A stretch of DNA of 64,000 nt from Solitalea longa (GTDB taxonomy: Bacteria > Bacteroidota > Bacteroidia > Sphingobacteriales > Sphingobacteriaceae): the NCBI RefSeq assembly GCF_002920915.1, contig NZ_PQVF01000006.1, positions 248,001 to 312,000 on the forward strand. The letters run 5' to 3'. Positions 46,583 through 56,041 of the stretch are shown here, piece by piece (the stretch's first letter is position 1; each line of letters opens with the position of its first letter). The translations under genes were made by a program, and so were the position numbers. The notes beneath the pieces are model-generated. The model had not been told where the DNA came from. It was given only the letters and a program-made list of their open reading frames with translations, and ran no database searches.

Positions 46583-49201
46583 TTATCCTTTAAAGCTCAA
46601 TAACCGGTAGGTAAAGCTCAGCATAAAATACTGCCGAACCGTATTCGATAATCGATCTTCAATTTGATTATTGGTGATGCTGCGGCTGGTATTGGTGTTT
46701 TGGTTTAATAGGTCAAAGGCCTCTAAACTTAACTTAGCTTTTTTACCTTTCAAAAACTCCTTATTCAGGCTTGCATTTAACAGGGTAACACCTTGTTTGG
46801 CCGATTGAATCTGGCTGGTATTTTTAGTATAGGTTAAGTCACTGCTCAGCGTAAAATTTCCCGGTAAAAAATAGCTGCAATTAAAATTGGAAGACAGGTT
46901 AAAATATTTGGCGTCTTTCAATCGGGGATCTGCATGGCTAACATTGTTATAATTAGCATTACAGTTTAAAAGCAGGTCTATTTTATTGTTATAGCGATAG
47001 TTCATGCCATACAGTAATCCATAACGACCGTTAATGGTGGCGCTAAGCACTCCATTTATGTTTGAAATACTTTTGCTAATAGCGGTGTTCAAGCCCGGTT
47101 TAAACTGAATCTTTTTGTAAGGCAAACCCCAGTTTACGAACAAATTAAGATTATAATTGCCCGACACGTTTTCAGGTTTGCTGATTTGCTTACCGGTAGT
47201 TGCATCAAATATATTGCTGTAGGTTATCTGGTTAAGAACAGTCGTAAAGTTCAGGTTGGCAAACATGCTTTGGTTAGAAGCCGGATTGAAACTTCTAAAG
47301 TTAAAACCTATTGAATTATTAAACTCCGGCTGAAGATTCGGATTTCCCATTCGTATGTATAAGGGGTTGCTGTTATCCGGAACCGCTTGTAAGTCGCTAA
47401 TGGCTGGCTGACGAATGTCTCCCTTATAATTGGCTCCAAAGCTTTTATTTTTTGAAATGGAGTAGTTTAAAGATGCCTGAGGGATGATACTGAACTTGTT
47501 TTGGGTGTAAACACTGTCTTTCGATAATGATTTACCTCTTAGATCCGTTTTTTGAACCGAAACACCCACCGAATAATCCATCTTAGTAGCACTTTCTCTT
47601 TTACTGTTAAGAGATAATCCTAACCGGTTATAATTAGTTCTGTTTCGGTATACATTGCTCAATAAACTGTTTTCTTTATCAAACTCATTGCTAAGCTCAT
47701 TGAAATCGTATGTATTTCGCGAACTGTTTTCAATACCGCTGTTAAAATCATACATCAATTTTATCGAAAGATTCTTAAAAACAGGTTCGGAATAAGCTAT
47801 ATTCACCGCATTACTGCTCGAACTGGTGTTATTTACTTTCTTTTGATTGATGACCGTTTGCTGCAATGCTTCATTCAAATAATAGTTGCTTAGCGAATAA
47901 TTTAAGCCATCCTGATTATTTGATCGGAAACTGTTTGTAACCAACAGCATCAGGTGCCTTTGTGAGTTTTTAAATCGTTTCGAATAATTAATAGTGTTAA
48001 TAAAATCAGGGGATTTTGTATCGGAACCTGAACTTCGATCACCATCGTTTACTTTTTGATCATTATTTAACGATTCAAAAATATTGGATGATCGGTTACT
48101 ACTTGTGCGATAATTAATTCGTGGAGCAACTCTTAGTTTCGAAGAAGGATTGATCTTATATTCAAATTCTAAGTTAACTCCGTGGTTTTGACTGTTAGTT
48201 GAATTCGTTGACCGATCGGAGTAGAGTAAAGATCCTTCCTGAAGCGTGGTGTTTCTATAAAGCCTGCTCAATGATTCACCATTATTTAAGTTAAGCTGAT
48301 AGGAGAACGACAGGCTTGCCTTTTTACCGATAGGATTATTGAAATTGATGGCAGCCGTATAGATCTTTGACACGCCACCCTCGTTATCGGTACTATTGGC
48401 CGAACTCATTAACGACAATTGCTGCTCATTATTAAACCGATTTACGTTTAAATTACCTTTATACTGATTGTTGGTTCCTACTCCCGCTGAGGTATTACCG
48501 AAAATCCCTTTCTTTTTGTCTTTTTTAACAGTAAGGTTGATGATAACTCCTGTCAGGCCGTTTTCAGATTTTTCAGGATCGATCTGGATCACCTGGACCT
48601 TATTGATAATGCCTGCAGGAAGATTTTTCGTTGCCATTTTTAGGTCGTTTCCAAAAAATGGTTTTCCATCCACCAAAACGGTAGTTACTTTTTGTCCCTG
48701 GGTAGTAATGCTCCCGTCTTTATCCACTTCAATGCCTGGCAATTGCTTAATAACATCCTCTATTACGGCATGTTCAGGTGTTTTAAAAGAACCGGCATTA
48801 AATTCAACGGTATCTTTTTTTAAGATGATAGGAGGGGCTTCAGCAATTATCGTTACCTCATTAAGGCTGATCATTAATGAATCGAGTAAAATGTCGCCGA
48901 GGTTATGCTCAGGTTTTTCTTTAGTAAGTGTGAAAGTTTGGGTGGTGTTTTTATAGCCAAAAAAACTTGCGAATAGTTTATAATGAGCAGGGGCAAGATT
49001 TTTTATTGTAAACGAACCATTTTTGTCGGTCATCCCTCCACGAATGGTCGAATCTTGCAAATTCATTACAGAGATAATACTTCCTTCAATTGCCTGAAGG
49101 TTCTTTGAATCTTTAATTTTACCACTAACTATGCCATGACTTTGGGCAAAAAGATCAGACGTAGCAATGCACAGTAATATTAGGATAAAGAAAGATCGCA
49201 T
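46583..49201 (-). CDS. Large OM beta-barrel receptor with carboxypeptidase-regulatory domain
   Basis: 872 residues. Signal peptide (about 1-19), a CarboxypepD_reg-like domain (about 23-105), a TonB-plug-like segment (about 130-225, VTTVLVDGKPFFGNDLKMATKNL abridged as VDGKPFFGNDLKMATKNLP) and a long C-terminal beta barrel ending YFMLSFTYRLLSFKG. This is the OMP_b-brl_3 type rather than a SusC. No SusD partner nearby; the ligand is unknown. Confidence 0.88.
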   Translation of the reverse strand: MRSFFILILLCIATSDLFAQSHGIVSGKIKDSKNLQAIEGSIISVMNLQDSTIRGGMTDKNGSFTIKNLAPAHYKLFASFFGYKNTTQTFTLTKEKPEHNLGDILLDSLMISLNEVTIIAEAPPIILKKDTVEFNAGSFKTPEHAVIEDVIKQLPGIEVDKDGSITTQGQKVTTVLVDGKPFFGNDLKMATKNLPAGIINKVQVIQIDPEKSENGLTGVIINLTVKKDKKKGIFGNTSAGVGTNNQYKGNLNVNRFNNEQQLSLMSSANSTDNEGGVSKIYTAAINFNNPIGKKASLSFSYQLNLNNGESLSRLYRNTTLQEGSLLYSDRSTNSTNSQNHGVNLEFEYKINPSSKLRVAPRINYRTSSNRSSNIFESLNNDQKVNDGDRSSGSDTKSPDFINTINYSKRFKNSQRHLMLLVTNSFRSNNQDGLNYSLSNYYLNEALQQTVINQKKVNNTSSSSNAVNIAYSEPVFKNLSIKLMYDFNSGIENSSRNTYDFNELSNEFDKENSLLSNVYRNRTNYNRLGLSLNSKRESATKMDYSVGVSVQKTDLRGKSLSKDSVYTQNKFSIIPQASLNYSISKNKSFGANYKGDIRQPAISDLQAVPDNSNPLYIRMGNPNLQPEFNNSIGFNFRSFNPASNQSMFANLNFTTVLNQITYSNIFDATTGKQISKPENVSGNYNLNLFVNWGLPYKKIQFKPGLNTAISKSISNINGVLSATINGRYGLLYGMNYRYNNKIDLLLNCNANYNNVSHADPRLKDAKYFNLSSNFNCSYFLPGNFTLSSDLTYTKNTSQIQSAKQGVTLLNASLNKEFLKGKKAKLSLEAFDLLNQNTNTSRSITNNQIEDRLSNTVRQYFMLSFTYRLLSFKG

Positions 49202-49224
49202 TAATGGTTAGGTTAAATCGGGGC

Positions 49225-49232
49225 CAAATATA
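49225..49232 (-). promoter_or_regulatory. -7 element for the OM receptor gene
   Basis: On minus TATATTTG matches TAnnTTTG, 23 bases before the ATG; a TTG sits 24 bases further upstream. Confidence 0.5.
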
Positions 49233-49294
49233 ATGATGTGAAAGTTGGTTTATTTTCAATTAGCATTTTCGTTACAAACAACCTTTAAATTCTG

Positions 49295-49326
49295 CTAAAA
49301 GAAAAAGGGCAATTTCTCAATTGCCC
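49295..49326 (-). terminator. Intrinsic terminator on the minus strand without a visible gene
   Basis: Minus strand: GGGCAATT / AATTGCCC eight-pair stem followed by T5CTTTT. It lies upstream of the receptor promoter and no ORF reads into it from 49330-49834, so it may end a small RNA. Confidence 0.6.
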
Positions 49327-49329
49327 CTC

Positions 49330-49834
49330 TCTTGGTTTATTGTTTGGTTAAATATTATCGCTCTGAAAATCTTTGCATTAAGATTATTCAAATATCCTTC
49401 TTATTGTTATGTCAACCAATGGATTATACAATGTTAATCATGCACTTTTCCACTATTTTACAGTTGTTTTATTGTTGATTATCAATGTGTTAGTTGGTGT
49501 TTCTTGCCTGCCGGATTAAATGGATTTTTCAAGGCTTCTAAGCATCAATAAAAAATCAATCTTTTTTGAGTTGAAATGGCTTTTAACTGCAAGAGAGTAG
49601 CTTTTTTAAGGCTGAATACTGTTCGAATTTTCAAGCGAAAGCGAATAATTATAAATTTTTTGTATCTTAATATAACCCTGTTTTACAGTTCTTTAACTAA
49701 AAAAACAATTGGTTTTAAAAGCGCATTCCTTTCTTGTTAAGCGAAATCACTCTTGTTTAAGATTAATTACTATTACTAATTCTTTAAAAATCGCGACTTA
49801 AATACTGCGATTAAATCTTAAGATCAGGTATTGA
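49330..49834. other. AT-rich region without ORF
   Basis: About 500 bases with no gene on either strand. It must hold the promoter of the channel operon on plus, but no clean TAnnTTTG box is found. It may also hold the small RNA suggested by the minus-strand terminator. Confidence 0.5.
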
Positions 49835-50275
49835 ATGTTTTTACAAGTTGTAATCAGCCTTGCCATCATTTCGGCAACTATCATTATTCATGGCCTGGGT
49901 TCTTCATGGGGGCTGAAATATTTATTACGAAGACACGACCCCCAAGATCGTGTATATGGCTTTGTTAAAACCATAAAAATTCTTTCAGCAACGGCAATTA
50001 TTTTAATGCTGATGCACTACCTGGAAATTGCCCTTTGGGCCATTGCCTATTTGTCGATTCCTGAACTTGATAAACTGAGCCACTGGGAGGAAGCCATTTA
50101 CTTTTCAACAGTTACCTACACAACTCTGGGTTATGGAGATATCACTCTTCCTCCAACATGGCGAATTATGAGTGGTTTTGAGGCTATGAACGGTATACTG
50201 CTGTTCGGCTGGTCAACTGCCATGTTTTATGCGGTGGTGCAGCGATTAGTGGTGTCAACGAAGCTAAAAGTCTGA
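49835..50275 (+). CDS. Two-helix potassium channel
   Basis: 146 residues. The pore signature YTTLGYGDIT (about residue 95-104) is the K+ selectivity filter. Membrane segments lie at about 5-22, 50-70 and 115-135. No RCK domain or cyclic-nucleotide domain, so gating is unknown. First gene of the channel-AI-2E-efflux operon; the next gene is 27 bases downstream. Confidence 0.9.
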   Translation: MFLQVVISLAIISATIIIHGLGSSWGLKYLLRRHDPQDRVYGFVKTIKILSATAIILMLMHYLEIALWAIAYLSIPELDKLSHWEEAIYFSTVTYTTLGYGDITLPPTWRIMSGFEAMNGILLFGWSTAMFYAVVQRLVVSTKLKV

Positions 50276-50302
50276 TCCTTTATATAATAAAACTCTTAGG
50301 CT

Positions 50303-51391
50303 ATGAACAACGAATTACAAAATAATTCATCATCAGAAGGAAAGGTGATCAACCTTTCCATCAAGCTATTATTGATATTCATTCTGGTCTCCTGGTGTGC
50401 CATGATTGTTTTTCCGTTTGTAACCCTGGTGCTTTGGGCCGTTATATTAGCAGTTACCATTTATCCGCTATATTATAAACTGCTTAATTTACTGAAAGGT
50501 AAAAATGCCATTGCCAGTAGTGTGGTAACAATTATTTTGCTTGGTATATTACTGGTTCCCACCATATTCATGATATCGGCAATCGTTTCCGAGGCCGGTG
50601 AATTAAAAACTGCCATTGTAAATAAAACACTGGTAGTGCCACCACCTAATCCTAAAGTTGCCGAATGGCCCCTGGTAGGAAAGGAGATCTATAAAGTATG
50701 GGCCTCTCTGTCAACCAATTTAGAGTCGGCGCTTGTTACCTATCATGATCAGATATTGGAAGTAGGTCAGCGAATAGTGGGTGCCATGCGTAGTGTGTTT
50801 TCTAACATTATGATGTTTGCCTTTTCAATTATTATAGCAGGCGTTTTTTTGGCCTATAGTGATGAATCGGAAAAGTCAACTTTGGCATTTGCCAGAAAGC
50901 TTGTTGGAAATAAAGGCAATGAGTTTAAAGACCTGGTAGTACAAACCATTCGAAATGTATCAAAGGGAATTTTGGGTGTGGCATTTATACAATTTGTGAT
51001 CATGGGCTTGTGTTTTATGCTTGCCGGTGTTCCACTTGCCGGACTGTGGGCAATCCTCGTATTTCTGATTGCTTTGATACAACTGCCGGGCGCAATTGTG
51101 GCCATACCGGTTATTATTTATATCTACTCTGTGAAAGAACCTGTTCCTGCAACCATTTGGTCTGTCATTATTCTGATCTGTGGATTGAGCGACAATGTGC
51201 TTAAACCGTTGTTAATGGGCAAAGGAGCGCCTGTTCCTATGATCGTCATTTTTCTGGGAGCAATTGGCGGCTTTATGTTATCAGGATTCATCGGTTTATT
51301 TACGGGTGCGGTGGTGCTTTCCTTGGGTTATAAACTTGCCGGTATATGGGTTAATTATGATAATTCGTCTCCGGTAATAAAAAGTGAATAG
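50303..51391 (+). CDS. AI-2E-family transporter
   Basis: 362 residues with the typical eight membrane segments in two groups of hydrophobic stretches. Conserved C-terminal half: LPGAIVAIPVIIY-like, GLSDNVLKPLLMGKGAPVP and FLGAIGGFMLSGFIGLFTGAV. Members include the TqsA AI-2 exporter and Na+/H+ antiporters; the substrate here is open. Confidence 0.93.
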   Translation: MNNELQNNSSSEGKVINLSIKLLLIFILVSWCAMIVFPFVTLVLWAVILAVTIYPLYYKLLNLLKGKNAIASSVVTIILLGILLVPTIFMISAIVSEAGELKTAIVNKTLVVPPPNPKVAEWPLVGKEIYKVWASLSTNLESALVTYHDQILEVGQRIVGAMRSVFSNIMMFAFSIIIAGVFLAYSDESEKSTLAFARKLVGNKGNEFKDLVVQTIRNVSKGILGVAFIQFVIMGLCFMLAGVPLAGLWAILVFLIALIQLPGAIVAIPVIIYIYSVKEPVPATIWSVIILICGLSDNVLKPLLMGKGAPVPMIVIFLGAIGGFMLSGFIGLFTGAVVLSLGYKLAGIWVNYDNSSPVIKSE

Positions 51392-51434
51392 GTTCGATTG
51401 AATCATATTGTTAAAGAGAGGTTTAGCTTGATAA

Positions 51435-52775
51435 ATGAAGAAACAACACCTTCTTATTTTTCTGTATGTTATTTCATTAGTGCTGGGTAATGCCACCATT
51501 GGATGGGCGCAAAACCGGGCAGCTTTACCTGTAAGAGAAATTAACCTTGATGAGCTTATTCAATATGCCAGGCATAATAATCTGGAACTGAAAATGACAC
51601 AAAAAGACAGTGCTATAGCGGTGGAGGATATTAAGCAGGCAAAAATGGCAAGGGCCCCTTTTTTAAATGTAGGCGGGCATTATAACTATATTGGCAACCC
51701 GGTTTTGTACCGTGATTTTTATTCCAGAGACACGAGTATTAATTATTATCATCATCAGGCCAGCTGGAGCCTTGGAGCGGGTGTTCCCATTTATTTAGGC
51801 GGAAAGATTAAAACGCAAATCTCACAAAGCGAAATTATCAGCCAGATCAGGAATGAAACCTTACTGATGACCGACAATCAATTGAAACTCGCAATGATCT
51901 CGCAGTTTTATGCGCTGTATAAACTGTATCGGGAAGTTGAGATCATTGAAGCCAACATCAGCAACGTAAAAGTCAATATCAAGCAATTGGAATCGAAGGT
52001 GGCAAACGGGCAAAACCTGGTCAGCGACCTTACCCGTACCCAACTGCAATTGTCGAATTTTCAGGTCGACGTTTTTAAAACCTGGAACAGCATTGATCTG
52101 CTTAGCAATTATATATCTATTCAGGCCGGACTGCCAACCAATACCCGACTTCAGCCCAAAAATGTAGTTTTAAAAGTTCCGGAGGATCAGTTGCAATATG
52201 AACAGTGCCTGGAGGCTGCGTTTGCAAACCGGAATGAAATAAAGCAATCGCTGTTGCAAAAGAACTTTTCCGAGATGTCGTTAAAATTGACAAAGAGCTT
52301 TTATAAGCCTTATATATCCGGGAATGCCATCTATAATTCCAATTTTCCGGTGCCGGGCACCTTTCCACCTCAACCTGATATATTAAATTATTGGGCTGTG
52401 GGTATAGGCGTAAGCTATGACCTTTCGAGTTTGTATAACCTGACTCATCGGGTTCGGGCCGACAAGCTGCAGATCTCTAAAGAAGATGACAATATATTGA
52501 GAGTTAGAAACGCCATCGATCAGGAGGTAAAAGCGGCCTTTGTTCAATTTATAGAAAGTCGAACCAATATCATTACCTATCAGAAAAATGTTGAAATGGC
52601 TGAGCTTAACTACCGGGTGGTAAAAAGCCGGTACGACAATGATTTTGCATTGATCATTGATATGATCGATGCCGAAGTGCAGGTTAATGATTCGAAATTG
52701 TCATTGAACAAGGCTATTGTGGAAGCGATCATTCAATATCATTCATTATTGTATTCAATGGGTAAACTGAATTAA
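51435..52775 (+). CDS. TolC-family outer-membrane efflux protein
   Basis: 446 residues with a signal peptide (ends WAQ, about residue 26). The two OEP coiled-coil repeats (about 35-235 and 255-440) include the long helices of the periplasmic tunnel. Outer-membrane part of the efflux pump encoded with the next two genes; only two bases separate it from the HlyD gene. Confidence 0.93.
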   Translation: MKKQHLLIFLYVISLVLGNATIGWAQNRAALPVREINLDELIQYARHNNLELKMTQKDSAIAVEDIKQAKMARAPFLNVGGHYNYIGNPVLYRDFYSRDTSINYYHHQASWSLGAGVPIYLGGKIKTQISQSEIISQIRNETLLMTDNQLKLAMISQFYALYKLYREVEIIEANISNVKVNIKQLESKVANGQNLVSDLTRTQLQLSNFQVDVFKTWNSIDLLSNYISIQAGLPTNTRLQPKNVVLKVPEDQLQYEQCLEAAFANRNEIKQSLLQKNFSEMSLKLTKSFYKPYISGNAIYNSNFPVPGTFPPQPDILNYWAVGIGVSYDLSSLYNLTHRVRADKLQISKEDDNILRVRNAIDQEVKAAFVQFIESRTNIITYQKNVEMAELNYRVVKSRYDNDFALIIDMIDAEVQVNDSKLSLNKAIVEAIIQYHSLLYSMGKLN

Positions 52776-52777
52776 TC

Positions 52778-53842
52778 ATGACCGACGGAAAAACTACGGA
52801 TACAGGAGAAAAAAAGCAGGAGAAAAAGCGGAACCGGCTTATCGAAATTGTTGCTATTGTGTTTCTAGTAGCAGGTATCCTTTGGATTGGCTCCTTGTTT
52901 TTTGATTTTAGTAGTGATATAAGAACCAACAATGCCCAGGTTGATGCCGAAATAGCGGCAATAACTTCTCGGGTATCTGGAACCATTAAAGCCATACGGT
53001 TTAATGAATATGGCACGGTAAGGGCCGGAGATACCATTGTAGTACTTGATGATGAAGAATTTCTAATTAAGGTGGCCCAGGCCGAAGCTGATCTTGAAAT
53101 TGCCAAAGCCAACCTTGCCACTGCTAAACAGACCATTGTAACTTCAGTTTCTTCACAGCAAGCAACCCAGGCCCGCATGCAGGGTAACGTTGCCAATCTG
53201 GAAAAGGCCGAGAAAAACTATAAACGCTTCACCAATATGTACCGCGATTCGGCGGTAACGCTTAACCAGTTCGATCAGGTAACGGCCCAATTAAAATCAG
53301 AACAAGCCAACCTGCAGGCCATGCGTAATGATGTGGGTACCAGCAAGTCGGTAATTGCACAAAATCAGTTAAACATTGAATCATTAAAAGCTACTATTAA
53401 ACGTAAAGAAGCAGATTTGGCAGCCGCTCGTTTGCAGTTGACCTATACTAAAATTATTGCCCCGGTTGAAGGAATTGCCGGTGAGCGTACCATTCACCTT
53501 GGCGAATTGGTTAATGCCAACCAGGTGGTAGCTGAAATTGTTGCTCAGCATAAAAAATGGGTGGCGGCAAATTTTAAAGAAACCCAAATGGATGAAATTA
53601 AAGTAGGGCAGAAGGCTGATATTATAGTCGATGGGTTGGGTGGGAAAACCTTTAAAGGGGTGGTTAAAGATCTTTCACCAGCTACAGGCGCCAAGTTTTC
53701 GATGGTGGCACCGGATAATTCAACCGGAAACTTTGTGAAAATAACCCAACGCATACCTGTTAGGGTGGAGTTTACCGATAGCCCCGAAAAGCTTTCCGAA
53801 ATAAAGCCTGGTATGAATGTTACTGTGGAAATTAAAAAATGA
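52778..53842 (+). CDS. HlyD/EmrA-type membrane fusion protein
   Basis: 354 residues. One membrane helix (about 22-42), the biotinyl-lipoyl-like segment (NNAQVDAEIAAITSRVSGT onwards), a long coiled coil (about 100-215) and the second half-lipoyl with IIAPVEGIAGERTIHLGE. Periplasmic adapter between the MFS pump and TolC; starts directly after the TolC gene. Confidence 0.94.
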   Translation: MTDGKTTDTGEKKQEKKRNRLIEIVAIVFLVAGILWIGSLFFDFSSDIRTNNAQVDAEIAAITSRVSGTIKAIRFNEYGTVRAGDTIVVLDDEEFLIKVAQAEADLEIAKANLATAKQTIVTSVSSQQATQARMQGNVANLEKAEKNYKRFTNMYRDSAVTLNQFDQVTAQLKSEQANLQAMRNDVGTSKSVIAQNQLNIESLKATIKRKEADLAAARLQLTYTKIIAPVEGIAGERTIHLGELVNANQVVAEIVAQHKKWVAANFKETQMDEIKVGQKADIIVDGLGGKTFKGVVKDLSPATGAKFSMVAPDNSTGNFVKITQRIPVRVEFTDSPEKLSEIKPGMNVTVEIKK

Positions 53843-53847
53843 GATAG

Positions 53848-55413
53848 ATGGGATGGAAAAAAGCCGAATTGATTAAAGTCACCGGACTATATCTGCTGAT
53901 AATTCCTTTTCTTAATATCCTCAATGCTACCGGTTATGAAAGTTCTCAGATTCAGGGTCATTTTGGTGCCTCTTCTGTAGAATTCATGTACATCAATTTA
54001 ATTCCTGTTTTTTCCCTGGTCGCTGGCTTGCCATTAGCCCTTGAACTTTCTAAAAAGTTCCCCTTAAAGTCGATGATGCTATCCATCACAATTATTTCCA
54101 TAATTCTAAATACCTGTTCAGCATTCGCCACTTCAATTGTATGGTTTACCATTTGGCGCTCCTTACTGGCCTTCTTTTCCATCTTCGGCATTGTAGCGGC
54201 TTTAATTCCTATCGTACTGCTTTATAATCCAACACTAAACATGGCCATTATGTATGGCATTATCCAGTTTATTCTGCAGGGAAGCAGCAATTTGTATAAG
54301 TTTTTAGGGGCCCATTTTGCAAACATCTATAACTGGCGCACTTCATTACTGATGCTTAATATTAATTTTTTCCTGTGCATACTGCTCACATTTGTTTTTA
54401 TCCGTAAAGATGTCGCTTTGGGTAAGCAGCCCTTTCAGTTTGATTTTAAAGGCTGGGGTTTTCTTATCCTTTTTTTACTGCCCCTATTATTTATTGCAGC
54501 CGAAGGCCAAAACCGCGAATGGTTTTCTGATTCCAAAATTATGCTTGCGGTAGCGCTTTGGCTGGTAATAATAGGATGCTATATTTTTTATGCGATTAAC
54601 ACAAAAAATCCAATAATCAGTTTCGAGGTTTTCAAACATAATAATGTTGTACTAGGCACTTTATTCTTCTTCCTGATAGGATTGGCAAATGGAACCGGTA
54701 GTGTAATAATGGCCTATATGGCAGGTTTGCTTGGTTTTAATGATTTGTACATTGCCCATACCCATTTATATATTTTCCTCGGATTGGTTATATCCATACC
54801 TGTTTGCACCTATATGATGTACCATAAGGTCTATTTAAGTGTGGCCGCAATAATAGGTTTCTTTGCTTTTTCCTTATACCACCTGCTTATGTATTTCAGG
54901 TTTTATCCCGGAATAAGCGAAGATGATTTTGCTTTACCATTGGTTATTAAAGGAATTGGTATTGGTTTTTTATACCTTTTGAGTGCGTTATACATTTCTG
55001 AAAATGTGCCGAAACAACTGAGTACATCGAGAATGATGAGCGGAATATTGGCTCGAATTGTTTTTGCAACCATTATTGGCGGTTCGGTTTTAAGTACTTT
55101 TATGGCGAACACCACTGTTTTGCATAAAACCGGGATTGGGCAGCAATTAACAGCCGGTAATGAAGCTGCTGCTCAAAAATATTCCAATACAAAGAGTTAT
55201 TATCTGTTGAAGGGCTTAAAGCCTACAGAGGCCGGTAAAATGGCCGATAATCCACTGCAAGCCGAAATGGCTGAGCCCGCAACTCTGCTTACCTACAAGG
55301 ATATTTACTTGGTGATGGCGGCCGTAAGCTTCATTCCTATTTTGTTGATCCTGTTTTTAAGAATAGGAAGACGACCATTGGAACGCATCGAAGTTGAGCC
55401 TTTACCCTTATAA
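53848..55413 (+). CDS. MFS transporter, EmrB/QacA (DHA2) type
   Basis: 521 residues with about 14 hydrophobic segments, the DHA2 topology. N-terminal loop PLALELSKKFPLKSMML and the mid-loop FKGWGFLILFLLP-type helix are recognisable. Inner-membrane pump of the tripartite system; five bases separate it from the adapter gene. Likely drug or metabolite export by proton exchange. Confidence 0.9.
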   Translation: MGWKKAELIKVTGLYLLIIPFLNILNATGYESSQIQGHFGASSVEFMYINLIPVFSLVAGLPLALELSKKFPLKSMMLSITIISIILNTCSAFATSIVWFTIWRSLLAFFSIFGIVAALIPIVLLYNPTLNMAIMYGIIQFILQGSSNLYKFLGAHFANIYNWRTSLLMLNINFFLCILLTFVFIRKDVALGKQPFQFDFKGWGFLILFLLPLLFIAAEGQNREWFSDSKIMLAVALWLVIIGCYIFYAINTKNPIISFEVFKHNNVVLGTLFFFLIGLANGTGSVIMAYMAGLLGFNDLYIAHTHLYIFLGLVISIPVCTYMMYHKVYLSVAAIIGFFAFSLYHLLMYFRFYPGISEDDFALPLVIKGIGIGFLYLLSALYISENVPKQLSTSRMMSGILARIVFATIIGGSVLSTFMANTTVLHKTGIGQQLTAGNEAAAQKYSNTKSYYLLKGLKPTEAGKMADNPLQAEMAEPATLLTYKDIYLVMAAVSFIPILLILFLRIGRRPLERIEVEPLPL

Positions 55414-56041
55414 GTCCCCGCTATTCACCCTATAACCTCCTCGTTTAACTTAAAAGCTCTAATATTTCTTAAAATGAAATTAGAGGAACAGCAGAAAGTA
55501 AAGCGATTAATTATTGTTTTCTTGTTTTGAATCTCATTTAATTTCAGCAAAAAATTACACTCCCCCAGTTGCATTGATGGATAATTCAACAAATAAGGAT
55601 CAAGCTGAATAAGAATGGTTTTAATTGATTGTTGTTTTAATCCTCCCAAACACAAGATTTTATCTTCTTAATGAATCAATTCCTGAAAATGTCTATTCAA
55701 AATTCTCTTTTGAGAAATCATAGATAATTACCAAAAAATAGTTGAATAGTCCATTGTTTGAGCCTGTCAAAAAAATCAAATTTGGAATTCAAGTAAAGGA
55801 TGCTTTTAATATTCTGAGAATTCCTGAAATGTCAGATAATTTAAAAAATGTATTCAACCAATAAACCATAATCTCCGGAAGGGCATTGAGAGGAGTGATT
55901 GAGATGATTTTTGACTTAAACCATTAATTCTATAAAAATGAATAATGCATCAGTAATTAATACAGGTATGTTTTTATACATCGTTTGTTTTTCACTGTAA
56001 CCAACGGTTTATTAATGTGTAACTCCACTAATCTAAATCTA
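55414..56041. other. AT-rich 628-base gap before the SusC gene
   Basis: No ORF worth naming and no clear terminator or promoter box. It must hold the end of the efflux operon and the promoter of the SusCD operon. Confidence 0.5.

Noticed and set aside
48468-48956. 162-codon frame on plus inside the OM receptor gene
   Set aside because: Antisense shadow; the minus frame has signal peptide, plug and barrel features over 872 codons.
55425-55655. 76-codon frame on minus before the SusC gene
   Set aside because: Low-complexity, no family features, no ribosome site; lies in an AT-rich gap.
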